Of a DNA stretch of 64,000 nt, positions 16,274-23,836 are shown one piece after another. A program made the position numbers and the translations under genes. The DNA is taken from the NCBI RefSeq assembly GCF_019355935.1, contig NZ_CP079925.1, forward strand, positions 930,001 through 994,000. The letters run 5' to 3'. The first letter of the stretch is position 1, and each line of letters starts with the position of its first letter. This stretch comes from Comamonas sp. Y33R10-2 (GTDB lineage: Bacteria > Pseudomonadota > Gammaproteobacteria > Burkholderiales > Burkholderiaceae_C). A model generated the notes under the pieces. That model had not been told where the DNA came from. It ran no database searches and worked only from the letters and a program-made list of their open reading frames with translations.

Positions 16274-18586
16274 ATGCAGCGTCTTTTTGTCGAGGCCAGA
16301 TACCGGCTACCCATGCGCCGCATGGTGTGGTTGGCCAGCCTATGGATGCTGGGCCTTGGGGCGTTGATGACTTTGGTGTGGGTGCTCAGTGATGTGCTCG
16401 ACCCTTGGGGCGTGGGCATTACCTTGTCCATGATGCTGCTGTCACTGGTGTGCATGGGTTTGGCGCGTGCAAGGCAGTGGGACTGGATGGTGCGCTGCTT
16501 TGTTTGGGGTCATTGGCTGCTAGCCGTGCTGCTGATTTGGCGCTCTGGTGGTTTTTACAGCCCCGCAGTGATTGCTTTTGCAGCTTGGCTGGTGATCACG
16601 GTTTGGGTGCAGGGCCTGCTTGCTTCGATTTTCATGTTTGCAGCATCTATTGCGGTGTTGGGCGCTTTTTGGGGGGTGCCGCCGGTAATTTACGAACAGC
16701 CAGCCCTGCAAAGAACGACTGCCTTGATGGGCCTGATCCATGTGCCGGGCATGCTGGTGCTGGCATTGGCGATGAGTTTGCAGGCACGTATGATTTTGTG
16801 GCGCAGAGTGCAAAAAGGGCAGCAGATGCTGGCCACTCTCAACGCCAGCCAGCATGAGCTGAGCAAGTTCTACTTCGCGGTTGAGCAAAATCCCGAGAGC
16901 ATTGTTATTACCGACACCACTTTGACGGTGGTCTATGTCAACGATGCCTTTTTGGCCCGTACCGGCTATAGACGTGAGCAGGTGCTGGGGCACCCAACTG
17001 AGTCAGTCTCAACCAATGGCATGGATTTTGGCAGCCGCCAGCGTGCGCTGGCTCAGCTTGCTGCTGGTGAGGTGTGGCGCGGCGAGATGACGAATCGTGC
17101 CAGCAATGGCGAGGCATTACGTGAATCGCTGCTGATCGCGCCAATTCGCACACCCAATGGTGAGGTGGTGAACTATGTGGAACTCAAGCGTGACTTGTCT
17201 GAGCGCGTTCTGGCGGAGCGCCGTATTCACGATCTGGTGTATTTAGACCCGCTTACGGGCCTGCCCAACCGCCACTCGCTGACTTTGTATTTGCGCGAAC
17301 TCATTCATACCCAACAGGACGATTGCCATGGCTTGCTGCTGCTGGACATGGATAGATTTTCGGCTTTCAACGGTGTGCATGGCAGTCAGCACAGTGATGA
17401 GCTGATTGCGCTAATGGGGGCGAGGCTGGTTCAGGTCTTGCCCGATGATGCTTGGATTGCCCGCATCGCAGCTGCAGAGTTTGCTATTGTTTTTGCTAGC
17501 TTGCATCGGCATGCCGAGGGCGTGACGGATCAGCTCAGGCAGTACGCGCAGACTTTGAAAAAGTCTTTGCAAACCCCCTTCAGTCTCAACAGCTGGGTAG
17601 AAACCGAGTTAGTGAGTTGCTGCATGGGTGGGGTGGTGCTGGAGTCTGCCCGCCGCGGCGGTAACGGTAACGATGCGCTGCGTTTTGCCAGCGTAGCGCT
17701 GCGCGAGGCTAAGCAAAAAGGCCCTGGGAGTTTGGTATTTTTTGAGCCCCGCATGGCGCAGGATGTGGACCGCCGCATGCGCATTGCCAAAGACTTGCAC
17801 AACGGCATTCCGCTGGGTGAGCTGCGCATGTATTTGCAAACTCAGACGGATGGGCGTGGTCACTGTGTCGGCGCTGAAGTGCTGGTGCGTTGGCAACACC
17901 CCAAGTGGGGGCTAGTGAGCCCGGCAGAGTTTATTCCGGTGGCAGAGGAGACGGATCTGATCGTGCTGCTGGGCGACTGGGTGCTGCGCCAAGCTTGCTT
18001 GCTGCTGGCAACTCCCGCGCTGTTGGCGCGCGGGCTGCGGCTGTCGGTCAATGTCAGCGCATTTCAGTTTGGACATGAAAACTTCATGACCTCGCTAGAG
18101 CAGGTGCTGCAGGAAACCGGTGCTAACCCGCACCAGCTAACGCTGGAGATCACAGAAGGCGCCGTGGTACGTGATATTGACCAAGCGCGCATCCGCATTG
18201 AAGCCTTGACCCGCATGGGTATAGAGACCTCTTTGGATGACTTTGGCACCGGCTACTCCAGCATGTATAGCTTGCAGCGCCTGCCGATTCAGGAGCTGAA
18301 GATTGATCAAAGCTTTGTCAGCGGCAGCCATCGCTCAGAAAAAGATGCAGCACTGGTGGAGGCGATGCTTTTGATGGCGCGCAGGCTGCGCCTGCGCGTG
18401 GTGGCTGAAGGCGTTGAGCTGTCTGAGCAAGCGCTGCAACTGGTGCAGTGGAATCCAGACATTGTTTTGCAGGGCATGCTGCTGGGCAAACCGCTGCCCC
18501 AGCAGCAGTGGCTGGTCGATGTGCTGGGCGTTGATTTAAGCGATATGAAGAGCGATGTCTGGAGTGCTGGTCAGAGCGCTGCATAA
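16274..18586 (+). CDS. Membrane PAS-GGDEF(degenerate)-EAL signalling protein, tandem paralogue
   Basis: 770 residues, same architecture as its upstream neighbour: hydrophobic N-terminal region (about 15-175), a clearer PAS domain (about 195-310, with VYVNDAFLARTGY), GGDEF and EAL. The GGDEF motif has become AAAEF (about 399-403), predicting no cyclase activity. In the EAL domain the signature reads EVLVRW (Glu535) and the ending is LQGMLLGKP, while NVSAFQF, EITEG, DDFGTGYSS, KID and AEGVE remain, so phosphodiesterase activity is plausible but less certain. GAGAAGG precedes the ATG. The pair probably arose by duplication and then diverged. Confidence 0.86.
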   Translation: MQRLFVEARYRLPMRRMVWLASLWMLGLGALMTLVWVLSDVLDPWGVGITLSMMLLSLVCMGLARARQWDWMVRCFVWGHWLLAVLLIWRSGGFYSPAVIAFAAWLVITVWVQGLLASIFMFAASIAVLGAFWGVPPVIYEQPALQRTTALMGLIHVPGMLVLALAMSLQARMILWRRVQKGQQMLATLNASQHELSKFYFAVEQNPESIVITDTTLTVVYVNDAFLARTGYRREQVLGHPTESVSTNGMDFGSRQRALAQLAAGEVWRGEMTNRASNGEALRESLLIAPIRTPNGEVVNYVELKRDLSERVLAERRIHDLVYLDPLTGLPNRHSLTLYLRELIHTQQDDCHGLLLLDMDRFSAFNGVHGSQHSDELIALMGARLVQVLPDDAWIARIAAAEFAIVFASLHRHAEGVTDQLRQYAQTLKKSLQTPFSLNSWVETELVSCCMGGVVLESARRGGNGNDALRFASVALREAKQKGPGSLVFFEPRMAQDVDRRMRIAKDLHNGIPLGELRMYLQTQTDGRGHCVGAEVLVRWQHPKWGLVSPAEFIPVAEETDLIVLLGDWVLRQACLLLATPALLARGLRLSVNVSAFQFGHENFMTSLEQVLQETGANPHQLTLEITEGAVVRDIDQARIRIEALTRMGIETSLDDFGTGYSSMYSLQRLPIQELKIDQSFVSGSHRSEKDAALVEAMLLMARRLRLRVVAEGVELSEQALQLVQWNPDIVLQGMLLGKPLPQQQWLVDVLGVDLSDMKSDVWSAGQSAA

Positions 18587-18618
18587 AACGATGCACAAAG
18601 CGCAGAAAAGAGATGAAA

Positions 18619-18685
18619 AAAGCCCGCACTCATTGCTGAGTGCGGAATAATTGCTATGAATAGCGTAGTAGTTCCGCCGGGCTTT
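18619..18685. terminator. Nested bidirectional terminator hairpin
   Basis: Inner stem CCGCACTCA/TGAGTGCGG (18624-18645) inside an outer AAAGCCCG/CGGGCTTT pairing (18619-18626 with 18678-18685). It lies between two convergent genes and could end transcription from both sides. Confidence 0.6.
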
Positions 18686-18689
18686 AGCT

Positions 18690-19889
18690 TTAAGCCGCAG
18701 GCTGCTCGAAGTAGCGGCGTGCCAGCAAATCCCAGAACTTAGAGCCGCGGGCTATGTTGTCATCGTTGAAGTCGTAGGCGGGATTGTGCAAGCCCACGCC
18801 GGGCTGGCCGTCGCTGGGGCCGTTGCCAATCCAGCCGTAAGCGCCGGGCACGGCCTCGAGCATGAAGCCGAAGTCCTCGGCTGTCATGGCGGGCAGCACA
18901 TCGTCAAAAGTGCTTTCGTCACCCACCACCTCACGCATCACCTGAGCCATGAACTTGGCTTCGCGGGCGTGGTTGGTGGTATTGGGGTAAGCGCCGGGGC
19001 GCAGCGTAAATTCTGCTTGGCACAGGTGCGCGGCGGCGACATGGCTGCTGATGCGTTTGATGCCTTCGACAAACATCTCGCGCGTTTCCTTTTTCAGGGT
19101 GCGCACAGTGCCGGCGATGACGGCGTTATCGGGAATGATGTTTTCCACCGTGCCGCTGCTGATCTTGCCAATGGTCAACACAGCAGAGTCCAGCGGGTCT
19201 GTGCTGCGTGAGACCAGCGTCTGCAACTGGCTGACGATGGCGCAGGCCACAGGAATCGGGTCCAGCGTGGTGTGGGGCATGGCTGCGTGGCCGCCTTTGC
19301 CATGCACTTTAATTTGAAAGCGCAAGGTGGAAGCCATGATGGGCCCCACGCGGACCGCCATCTGGCCAGATGGCATTGATGGCCAGTTGTGCAGCGCAAA
19401 TACGGCTTCGCAGGGGAATTTGTCAAACAGGCCGTCATCGATCATGGCCTTGGCGCCGGCGCCGCCTTCTTCTGCCGGCTGAAAGATCAGGTGTACCGTG
19501 CCGTCAAAGTCGGTTTGCTGCGCCAGTGTGGTGGCAGCGCCCAGCAGCATGGTGGTGTGACCGTCATGACCGCAGGCATGCATGCGGCCCTTGTTTTGGC
19601 TGATGTGGTCAAAGGTGTTGATTTCCGTGACGGGCAGCGCATCCATATCAGCGCGGATGCCAATGCTGCGCCCGGGGTTGTCCTTGCTACGGCCCTTGCC
19701 ATAGATGCTGGCGACGATGCCAGTCTGGCCCAGGCCGCGGTGCACGGTCAGGCCTAGGGCTGTGAGATACGCGGCGACTTTATCGCCTGTACGGTGCTCT
19801 TCGTACCTGAGTTCAGGATTTGCGTGCAGATCGCGACGAAAGCTGAATAAGGTGCCGAGGTGGGGTGTGATATCGGGAGTAGATCGCAT
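18690..19889 (-). CDS. M20-family amidohydrolase (hippurate hydrolase/aminoacylase-like)
   Basis: 399 residues from ATG 19889, where the family opening TPHLGTLFSFRRDLHANPEL begins. The 37-codon in-frame upstream extension is Cys/Arg-rich and not protein-like. The metal-binding M20D pattern is clear: MHACGHDGHTTMLLGAA, QPAEEGGAGA with the catalytic glutamate, and the HGKGGHAAMPH of the dimerisation lid domain. The C-terminal metal histidine follows in GLHNPAYDF. Enzymes of this group hydrolyse N-acyl amino acids, hippurate or IAA conjugates. The natural substrate is not evident from the isolated setting. Confidence 0.88.
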   Translation of the reverse strand: MRSTPDITPHLGTLFSFRRDLHANPELRYEEHRTGDKVAAYLTALGLTVHRGLGQTGIVASIYGKGRSKDNPGRSIGIRADMDALPVTEINTFDHISQNKGRMHACGHDGHTTMLLGAATTLAQQTDFDGTVHLIFQPAEEGGAGAKAMIDDGLFDKFPCEAVFALHNWPSMPSGQMAVRVGPIMASTLRFQIKVHGKGGHAAMPHTTLDPIPVACAIVSQLQTLVSRSTDPLDSAVLTIGKISSGTVENIIPDNAVIAGTVRTLKKETREMFVEGIKRISSHVAAAHLCQAEFTLRPGAYPNTTNHAREAKFMAQVMREVVGDESTFDDVLPAMTAEDFGFMLEAVPGAYGWIGNGPSDGQPGVGLHNPAYDFNDDNIARGSKFWDLLARRYFEQPAA

Positions 19890-20217
19890 ACAGGGGCCGC
19901 GGAGCACCCAGCGCTGTAGCTGTCTTGGCAAACCTGCAAGGCGGGCCTGCCGGTGACCGCAGCATTTCATTAGCAAGGCCCCATCATAGGCGCATGCCAA
20001 GTCAAAGGTCTTAGGTAGATACCGAAATCTCGGGGGGTAATAGCTGTGCTACGTGGGGCTGGTAGCAAGCAGTGACTTACCAAGGTGTGGGTGAAGTATT
20101 TCTCGTCAGGTATGGTTCAGCGCATCTATTGATTGCCCACAAAATGCCTCAACTTCATGCCCGCTGCAATGCCCACGCACAGCCGCGATGCACGGCAAAC
20201 GGTGAAAATGTGAAGAT

Positions 20218-21240
20218 ATGACAGCACTGAACGCCAAACCCTCTTTGTTCCAGCAGTTGCTGGTGCGCCCTGATCGCAACGATCCCAATCCTCTCATCCT
20301 CTATCACGGTCGCCGCTGCCCCGATGGTTTTGGCGCGGCACTGGCTGCGTGGTTGTTTTATGAAGGCAAGGCCGAGTTTCGCGGTTTGGATCATGGCGAA
20401 ATTCAGACGGCCGATGACTTGGGCGATCTGACAGGTCGTGCGGTGTACGTGCTGGACTTCGCTTTTGAGCCTGTGCTGATGGCCGAGATCGAATCTCGCG
20501 TCTCTAAGCTGGTGGTGCTCGATCACCACAAAAGCGCTGCTGAAAAGCTCAGTGGCTACCAATGCCTTTGCGGCGTGGTGCACTTCGATATGAACAAATC
20601 CGGCGCTCGCTTGGGCTGGGAGTTCTTCCAGTCTGACAAGCCCGTGCCCGGCCTGATTCGCTACATCGAAGACCGCGACATCTGGAAGTGGGAATTCGCC
20701 GAAAGCGCGCCTTTCCTTGCCGCACTGGATATGGAGCCCGTACGCAGCTTTGAGCGCTGGGCCGAGATTGCCGCTTTCACGCCTGAGCAAGAAGCCGTTT
20801 ACATGGCCCGTGGCGGTGCGATGGATGAAAAATACCAAAAGCTCTGCGCTGACATTGCAGACGGCGCGCAAGTGCTGGTCTTCAACGGCAAGCAAGGCTT
20901 GATGGTGAACTGCCCCGGCATGTTCCACAGCCAAGTCGGTGACCTGCTGGCACGCCAAAGCGGCAGCTTTGCGTTGATGTGGCATGCCAATCACAAGGGC
21001 ACCAAGGTGGGCCTGCGCTCGCGCTCGGACTTCAACTGCATCCCCTTGGCGGAAAGTTTTGGCGGCGGTGGCCATGCACAGGCCTGCGGCATGAAGATGG
21101 GCAATGAGCGACTGGTGGAGTTGCTGCAGGGCGAACTCAAGGCCGACCCTGAAGCGCAATATGAGTTTGTCGCTGCACCCAGCTTGCAGTTTGACGAAGA
21201 AGGAAAGTGGATTCGCGCAACGCCTAAGTCTGCGGTTTAA
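20218..21240 (+). CDS. DHH-family phosphoesterase
   Basis: 340 residues. DHH domain motifs are present in order: YHGRRCPDGFGAALAAW with Asp36, YVLDFAF, the diagnostic LDHHKSA (about 100), and the later RYIEDRDIWKW segment. A C-terminal DHHA1 domain carries GGGGHAQACG, the substrate-binding glycine motif. Such proteins are manganese-dependent phosphodiesterases or exonucleases, including nanoRNase, RecJ-like and cyclic-dinucleotide types; this one is shorter than RecJ and lacks its extra domains. The exact substrate cannot be assigned. No cotranscribed neighbour: a bidirectional terminator separates it from truC. Confidence 0.82.
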   Translation: MTALNAKPSLFQQLLVRPDRNDPNPLILYHGRRCPDGFGAALAAWLFYEGKAEFRGLDHGEIQTADDLGDLTGRAVYVLDFAFEPVLMAEIESRVSKLVVLDHHKSAAEKLSGYQCLCGVVHFDMNKSGARLGWEFFQSDKPVPGLIRYIEDRDIWKWEFAESAPFLAALDMEPVRSFERWAEIAAFTPEQEAVYMARGGAMDEKYQKLCADIADGAQVLVFNGKQGLMVNCPGMFHSQVGDLLARQSGSFALMWHANHKGTKVGLRSRSDFNCIPLAESFGGGGHAQACGMKMGNERLVELLQGELKADPEAQYEFVAAPSLQFDEEGKWIRATPKSAV

Positions 21241-21245
21241 CACTT

Positions 21246-21296
21246 AAAAATCATAGCTGCTAGTCCTTTATTAATTAGGACTAGCAGCTATTTTTA
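21246..21296. terminator. Bidirectional intrinsic terminator between DHH gene and truC
   Basis: Perfect 15-pair stem ATAGCTGCTAGTCCT/AGGACTAGCAGCTAT flanked by A run on the left and T run on the right, so it works in both directions. It overlaps the truC stop codon. The sequence shares the TAGCT words of the dispersed repeat family. Confidence 0.85.
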
Positions 21297-22061
21297 TTGA
21301 ATTTCTGTAGTGGCCTGCCAGCCCGGTAAGGCCAGCAGTTTTTGCCAGTCCTGCGCTTCTTGCACATGGCTTAGCGCAGACCAGTCAGCCTCAAAGCGCA
21401 TCGGCTCACCGCTCATGGGGTGGGCAATCTCTAGCGCCTTGGCGTGCAGCCACAGCCGCTGCTGACCTAGGCGCTCAGCCCACCAGCGATTCAGTGGGCC
21501 TTTGCCGTGGGTGGCATCACCAATGATGGGGTGGGCCACATGTTTGAGGTGGCGGCGAATTTGATGGCGCCGACCCGTGGTGGGCAGGGCTTGCACTAGG
21601 CTAATGCGAGTCTCTGAATGGCGGCCGTCATAACTCTCGGGCCAAGAAAGCTGAGACAGGCAGTGCAGCGTGGTGTGAGCCTCTTGCACGGCTGCATCTT
21701 CTGGGGCGTCATCGGGTTTGAGTGCGTGATCGACCTGCAGCGTTCCGGGTAGCCAGCCGCGCACCACGGCCAGATACTCTTTGCGTGTTTCATGGGCTGC
21801 AAAACTGGCAGCCAGCGCCTGCGCTGCCTCTTTGTGCAGGGCCATCACCAAAACGCCGCAAGTGCCCTTGTCTAAGCGATGTACCGGCCAAACATGCCGC
21901 CCCAGCTGGTCGCGCAGCGTCTGCATTACAAACCGGGTCTCATATGCATCCAGCCCAGTGCGGTGCACCAGCCAGCCTGCGGGTTTGTAGACAACGACCA
22001 TGTGTTCGTCCTGCCAGAGGATATGCAGCGGAGGATGGGCGGGCAGGGTGATTTCAGTCAT
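21294..22061 (-). CDS. truC: tRNA pseudouridine(65) synthase, TruC-type (RluA family)
   Basis: 255 residues, one RluA-type catalytic domain and no S4 domain. The catalytic aspartate is Asp64 in VHRLDKGTCGVL; an N-terminal VVYKPAGWLVHR and a later RRHQIRRHLKHVAHPIIGDATHG complete the family pattern. That last segment, the RWWAERLGQQRLWLHA stretch and the overall size fit TruC, which modifies U65 in tRNA(Ile/Asp), better than RluA or RluC. Assignment to TruC over other short RluA members is by overall resemblance. Confidence 0.82.
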   Translation of the reverse strand: MTEITLPAHPPLHILWQDEHMVVVYKPAGWLVHRTGLDAYETRFVMQTLRDQLGRHVWPVHRLDKGTCGVLVMALHKEAAQALAASFAAHETRKEYLAVVRGWLPGTLQVDHALKPDDAPEDAAVQEAHTTLHCLSQLSWPESYDGRHSETRISLVQALPTTGRRHQIRRHLKHVAHPIIGDATHGKGPLNRWWAERLGQQRLWLHAKALEIAHPMSGEPMRFEADWSALSHVQEAQDWQKLLALPGWQATTEIQ

Positions 22062-22494
22062 GCAAAGGCGTAAGGAATAAACACAGAGAGGGGCAGGCGA
22101 GCGGCACTCTACCGCAGTCCTTGAAGCTTTATCTTGGCGGGTTTTTCGCCCAAACGAGCGCGAGTCACAGTCATTTAATTCTGAGCAGCTATGAATTCAG
22201 GACTGCTTAATGCTGGCTTTGATATTGATGCGGGCGGCGCCATCCAGTGGGTCCGCGTCACGCTCAGAATTTGACGGGTTGCGAGTGATTACTCTCCATA
22301 TTTCCTTAGCGGGCAATTGCGTGCGATTTTGCTGCCACAGGCTAGACCGAAATCCTCAATTTGTTAAAAAATCTTCGCCGACGAAGGCATTAGCTTCTTT
22401 CCCACAAATTTAAAAACGGCACAGATTCACCATAGCGTTACGCAAAAAGATTTGTCGTTTCGATTGAAAACGTATTTATTCAAGGAGTCTCATC
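22062..22494. other. Intergenic region before the MoaF-like gene
   Basis: About 430 bases, AT-rich in the right third. CAAGGAGTC (about 22480) is the ribosome site of the next gene. No RNA gene, hairpin with T run or convincing open frame was found. Confidence 0.4.
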
Positions 22495-22842
22495 ATGTCC
22501 ATGCTTTCGATGCAATACGCCGGAACTCTTTTGGGACGCGACGCATCCATTGAGTTTCCGGACAGCAAAGCCGAAGTGCGTTACACCCCCAATGGGCAAA
22601 TGCGCTGGCGTGTGGTGGACTCGCAAGGCCATGTCTCCGAAGGCTGTGAAAAAGTCAGTTATTTGCAGCTCAGCGATCACCTGCACTTCCTCAACTGGAT
22701 TGAGAAAACGGGCTTCACTGTCAGCCAAATCATCGACTCTGACAAGGGCACAGTTCAGGCGTTCTGGTCTTATGCCGATGAGCAATGTGAAACAGGTCAC
22801 CGCTCATCTATGTTTGTGGATGGAAACTTCCGTCTGCGTTGA
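22495..22842 (+). CDS. MoaF-like (lipocalin-type) small protein
   Basis: 115 residues, soluble, no signal peptide. The pattern of short strands fits the MoaF/calycin-like beta-barrel family: IEFPDSKAEVRY, then MRWRVVDSQGHVSEG, HLHFLNWIEKTGFTVSQIIDSDKG and VQAFWSY. That family includes small proteins with a conserved R-W and an L/F-x-W-x-E segment. Members have been linked to molybdenum cofactor genes in some bacteria, but nothing here shows that, and the moa-mob-moe genes are 9 kb away. Function is unknown. It is a single gene with a good ribosome site and a strong terminator, so it is probably well expressed under some condition. Confidence 0.62.
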   Translation: MSMLSMQYAGTLLGRDASIEFPDSKAEVRYTPNGQMRWRVVDSQGHVSEGCEKVSYLQLSDHLHFLNWIEKTGFTVSQIIDSDKGTVQAFWSYADEQCETGHRSSMFVDGNFRLR

Positions 22843-22922
22843 TTTTTGGGATTTTTAGGAGCGTCATTAGGCGCCTGCGAATCTGAATGTGTTTTGTGTG
22901 TGTTCAGTGTCTCTCCTCTCTT

Positions 22923-22953
22923 GCCGGCATCCCAAAGGTGCCGGCTTTTTTTT
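22923..22953 (+). terminator. Intrinsic terminator after the MoaF-like gene
   Basis: Stem GCCGGCA/TGCCGGC with a nine-base loop and eight T residues. Confidence 0.85.
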
Positions 22954-23196
22954 GCCCATGAATTTGGCTTTTATTCAATAAACCTTCGAGCTGTCTCTTT
23001 GTCGAAGATGTAGAAACAACTAGGCATGAATCATTCGTCTTTGTTCGGCAGTTGTGGAGCAGGGGATGACACATCTGGCAGTTGAGACGATTTGGTGAGG
23101 GTTCCCAAGGTGGCTTGCTCCAAGCGGTTGAAGTGATGAGCGCTTGCACAAACCATCGCTTAGTGCAAATGCACAAGATGAGTGGCAGAGACAACA

Positions 23197-23216
23197 AAGC
23201 CCCTTGCAAGGGGCTT
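23197..23216 (-). terminator. Hairpin downstream of the 33-residue ORF
   Basis: Perfect palindrome AAGCCCCTTGCAAGGGGCTT; on the minus strand it is followed by TGTTGT, a weak T run. It starts 22 bases after the small ORF stop, in the position expected of its terminator. Confidence 0.5.
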
Positions 23217-23238
23217 CATGGTTGATAGGTAGGCGACC

Positions 23239-23340
23239 TCACTTCTTGCCGCCACCTCCGGGCGGGTTGTTGCCTCGACCACCGCCTGATGGTTCGCCAG
23301 TCTTGCTGGGCCAGTTGGGATTGGATGGTTGTCCATTCAT
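23239..23340 (-). CDS. Small 33-residue Gly/Pro/Asn-rich protein
   Basis: An ATG at 23340 opens a 33-codon frame ending in TGA. The product begins MNGQPSNPNWPSKTGEPSGG and continues GGRGNNPPGGGGKK: a polar, disordered-looking peptide with one tryptophan. AAAGG stands 8 bases before the ATG and a G/C palindrome follows the stop, so it has the full signals of a small gene. Short proteins with an NPNWPSKTG...GRGNNPP pattern seem familiar from other proteobacteria, but I cannot name a family or function. The main alternative is a chance open frame. Confidence 0.5.
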   Translation of the reverse strand: MNGQPSNPNWPSKTGEPSGGGRGNNPPGGGGKK

Positions 23341-23637
23341 AAACATACCTTTTGCAAGTGAAGGAATGTTCATCGTGGCGGATGTGGGAGTGTCAAGCGG
23401 CTGGTGTTTACCCTGTGCTCGCAGCTTTTTGAAAACTGATTCTGACTACCGTAGGGCACGGGGAATGCAGCAGCGCACACCTTGATTAAAGGGCGCTCGG
23501 AAATTTTCTAGGTAAATATTCGGGGTGTTTGCTATCATTTTTCAACATTCATGTGTAACAGCGTTGCGTCACACATAGTCAAAGATAGCTTTTCTAGGAA
23601 GACAGCCTCTTGTATATAAAGAGGATTTCCATCGAAA

Positions 23638-23736
23638 GGTGACGAACCTTACCTCGGCACTGGTTTCACAGTTAGGGCTGCTTGGTTCCCCACCTGACCC
23701 GGTTGGCCGCTTCCCCATGCGAGGGGGCCCGTCACG
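23638..23736 (-). ncRNA. ffs: Signal recognition particle 4.5S RNA
   Basis: On the minus strand about 99 nt fold back on themselves: the ends pair as GTGACG/CGTCAC. The apex carries the universal SRP core GGGTCAGGTGGGGAACC followed by AAGCAGCCC, with the GGAA tetraloop and the AGCAGCC side of the symmetric loop. This is the short bacterial SRP RNA that binds Ffh and delivers membrane proteins to FtsY. It lies 100 bases upstream of dnaX, a common place for this gene, but is read in the opposite direction. Ends are estimated from the pairing. Confidence 0.88.
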
Positions 23737-23740
23737 GCTG

Positions 23741-23746
23741 ATTATA
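23741..23746 (-). promoter_or_regulatory. -10 box of the 4.5S RNA promoter
   Basis: A perfect TATAAT on the minus strand ends about 5 bases before the inferred RNA 5' end. The -35 region is not clear. Confidence 0.55.
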
Positions 23747-23836
23747 GATGCAAAAGTGACACGTATCGGAGATGTGCGAAATGAGATTCAATGAGCAGGT
23801 TTGCTGGCATGTCCTTGCCCCGTAGAATCAGCGGCT

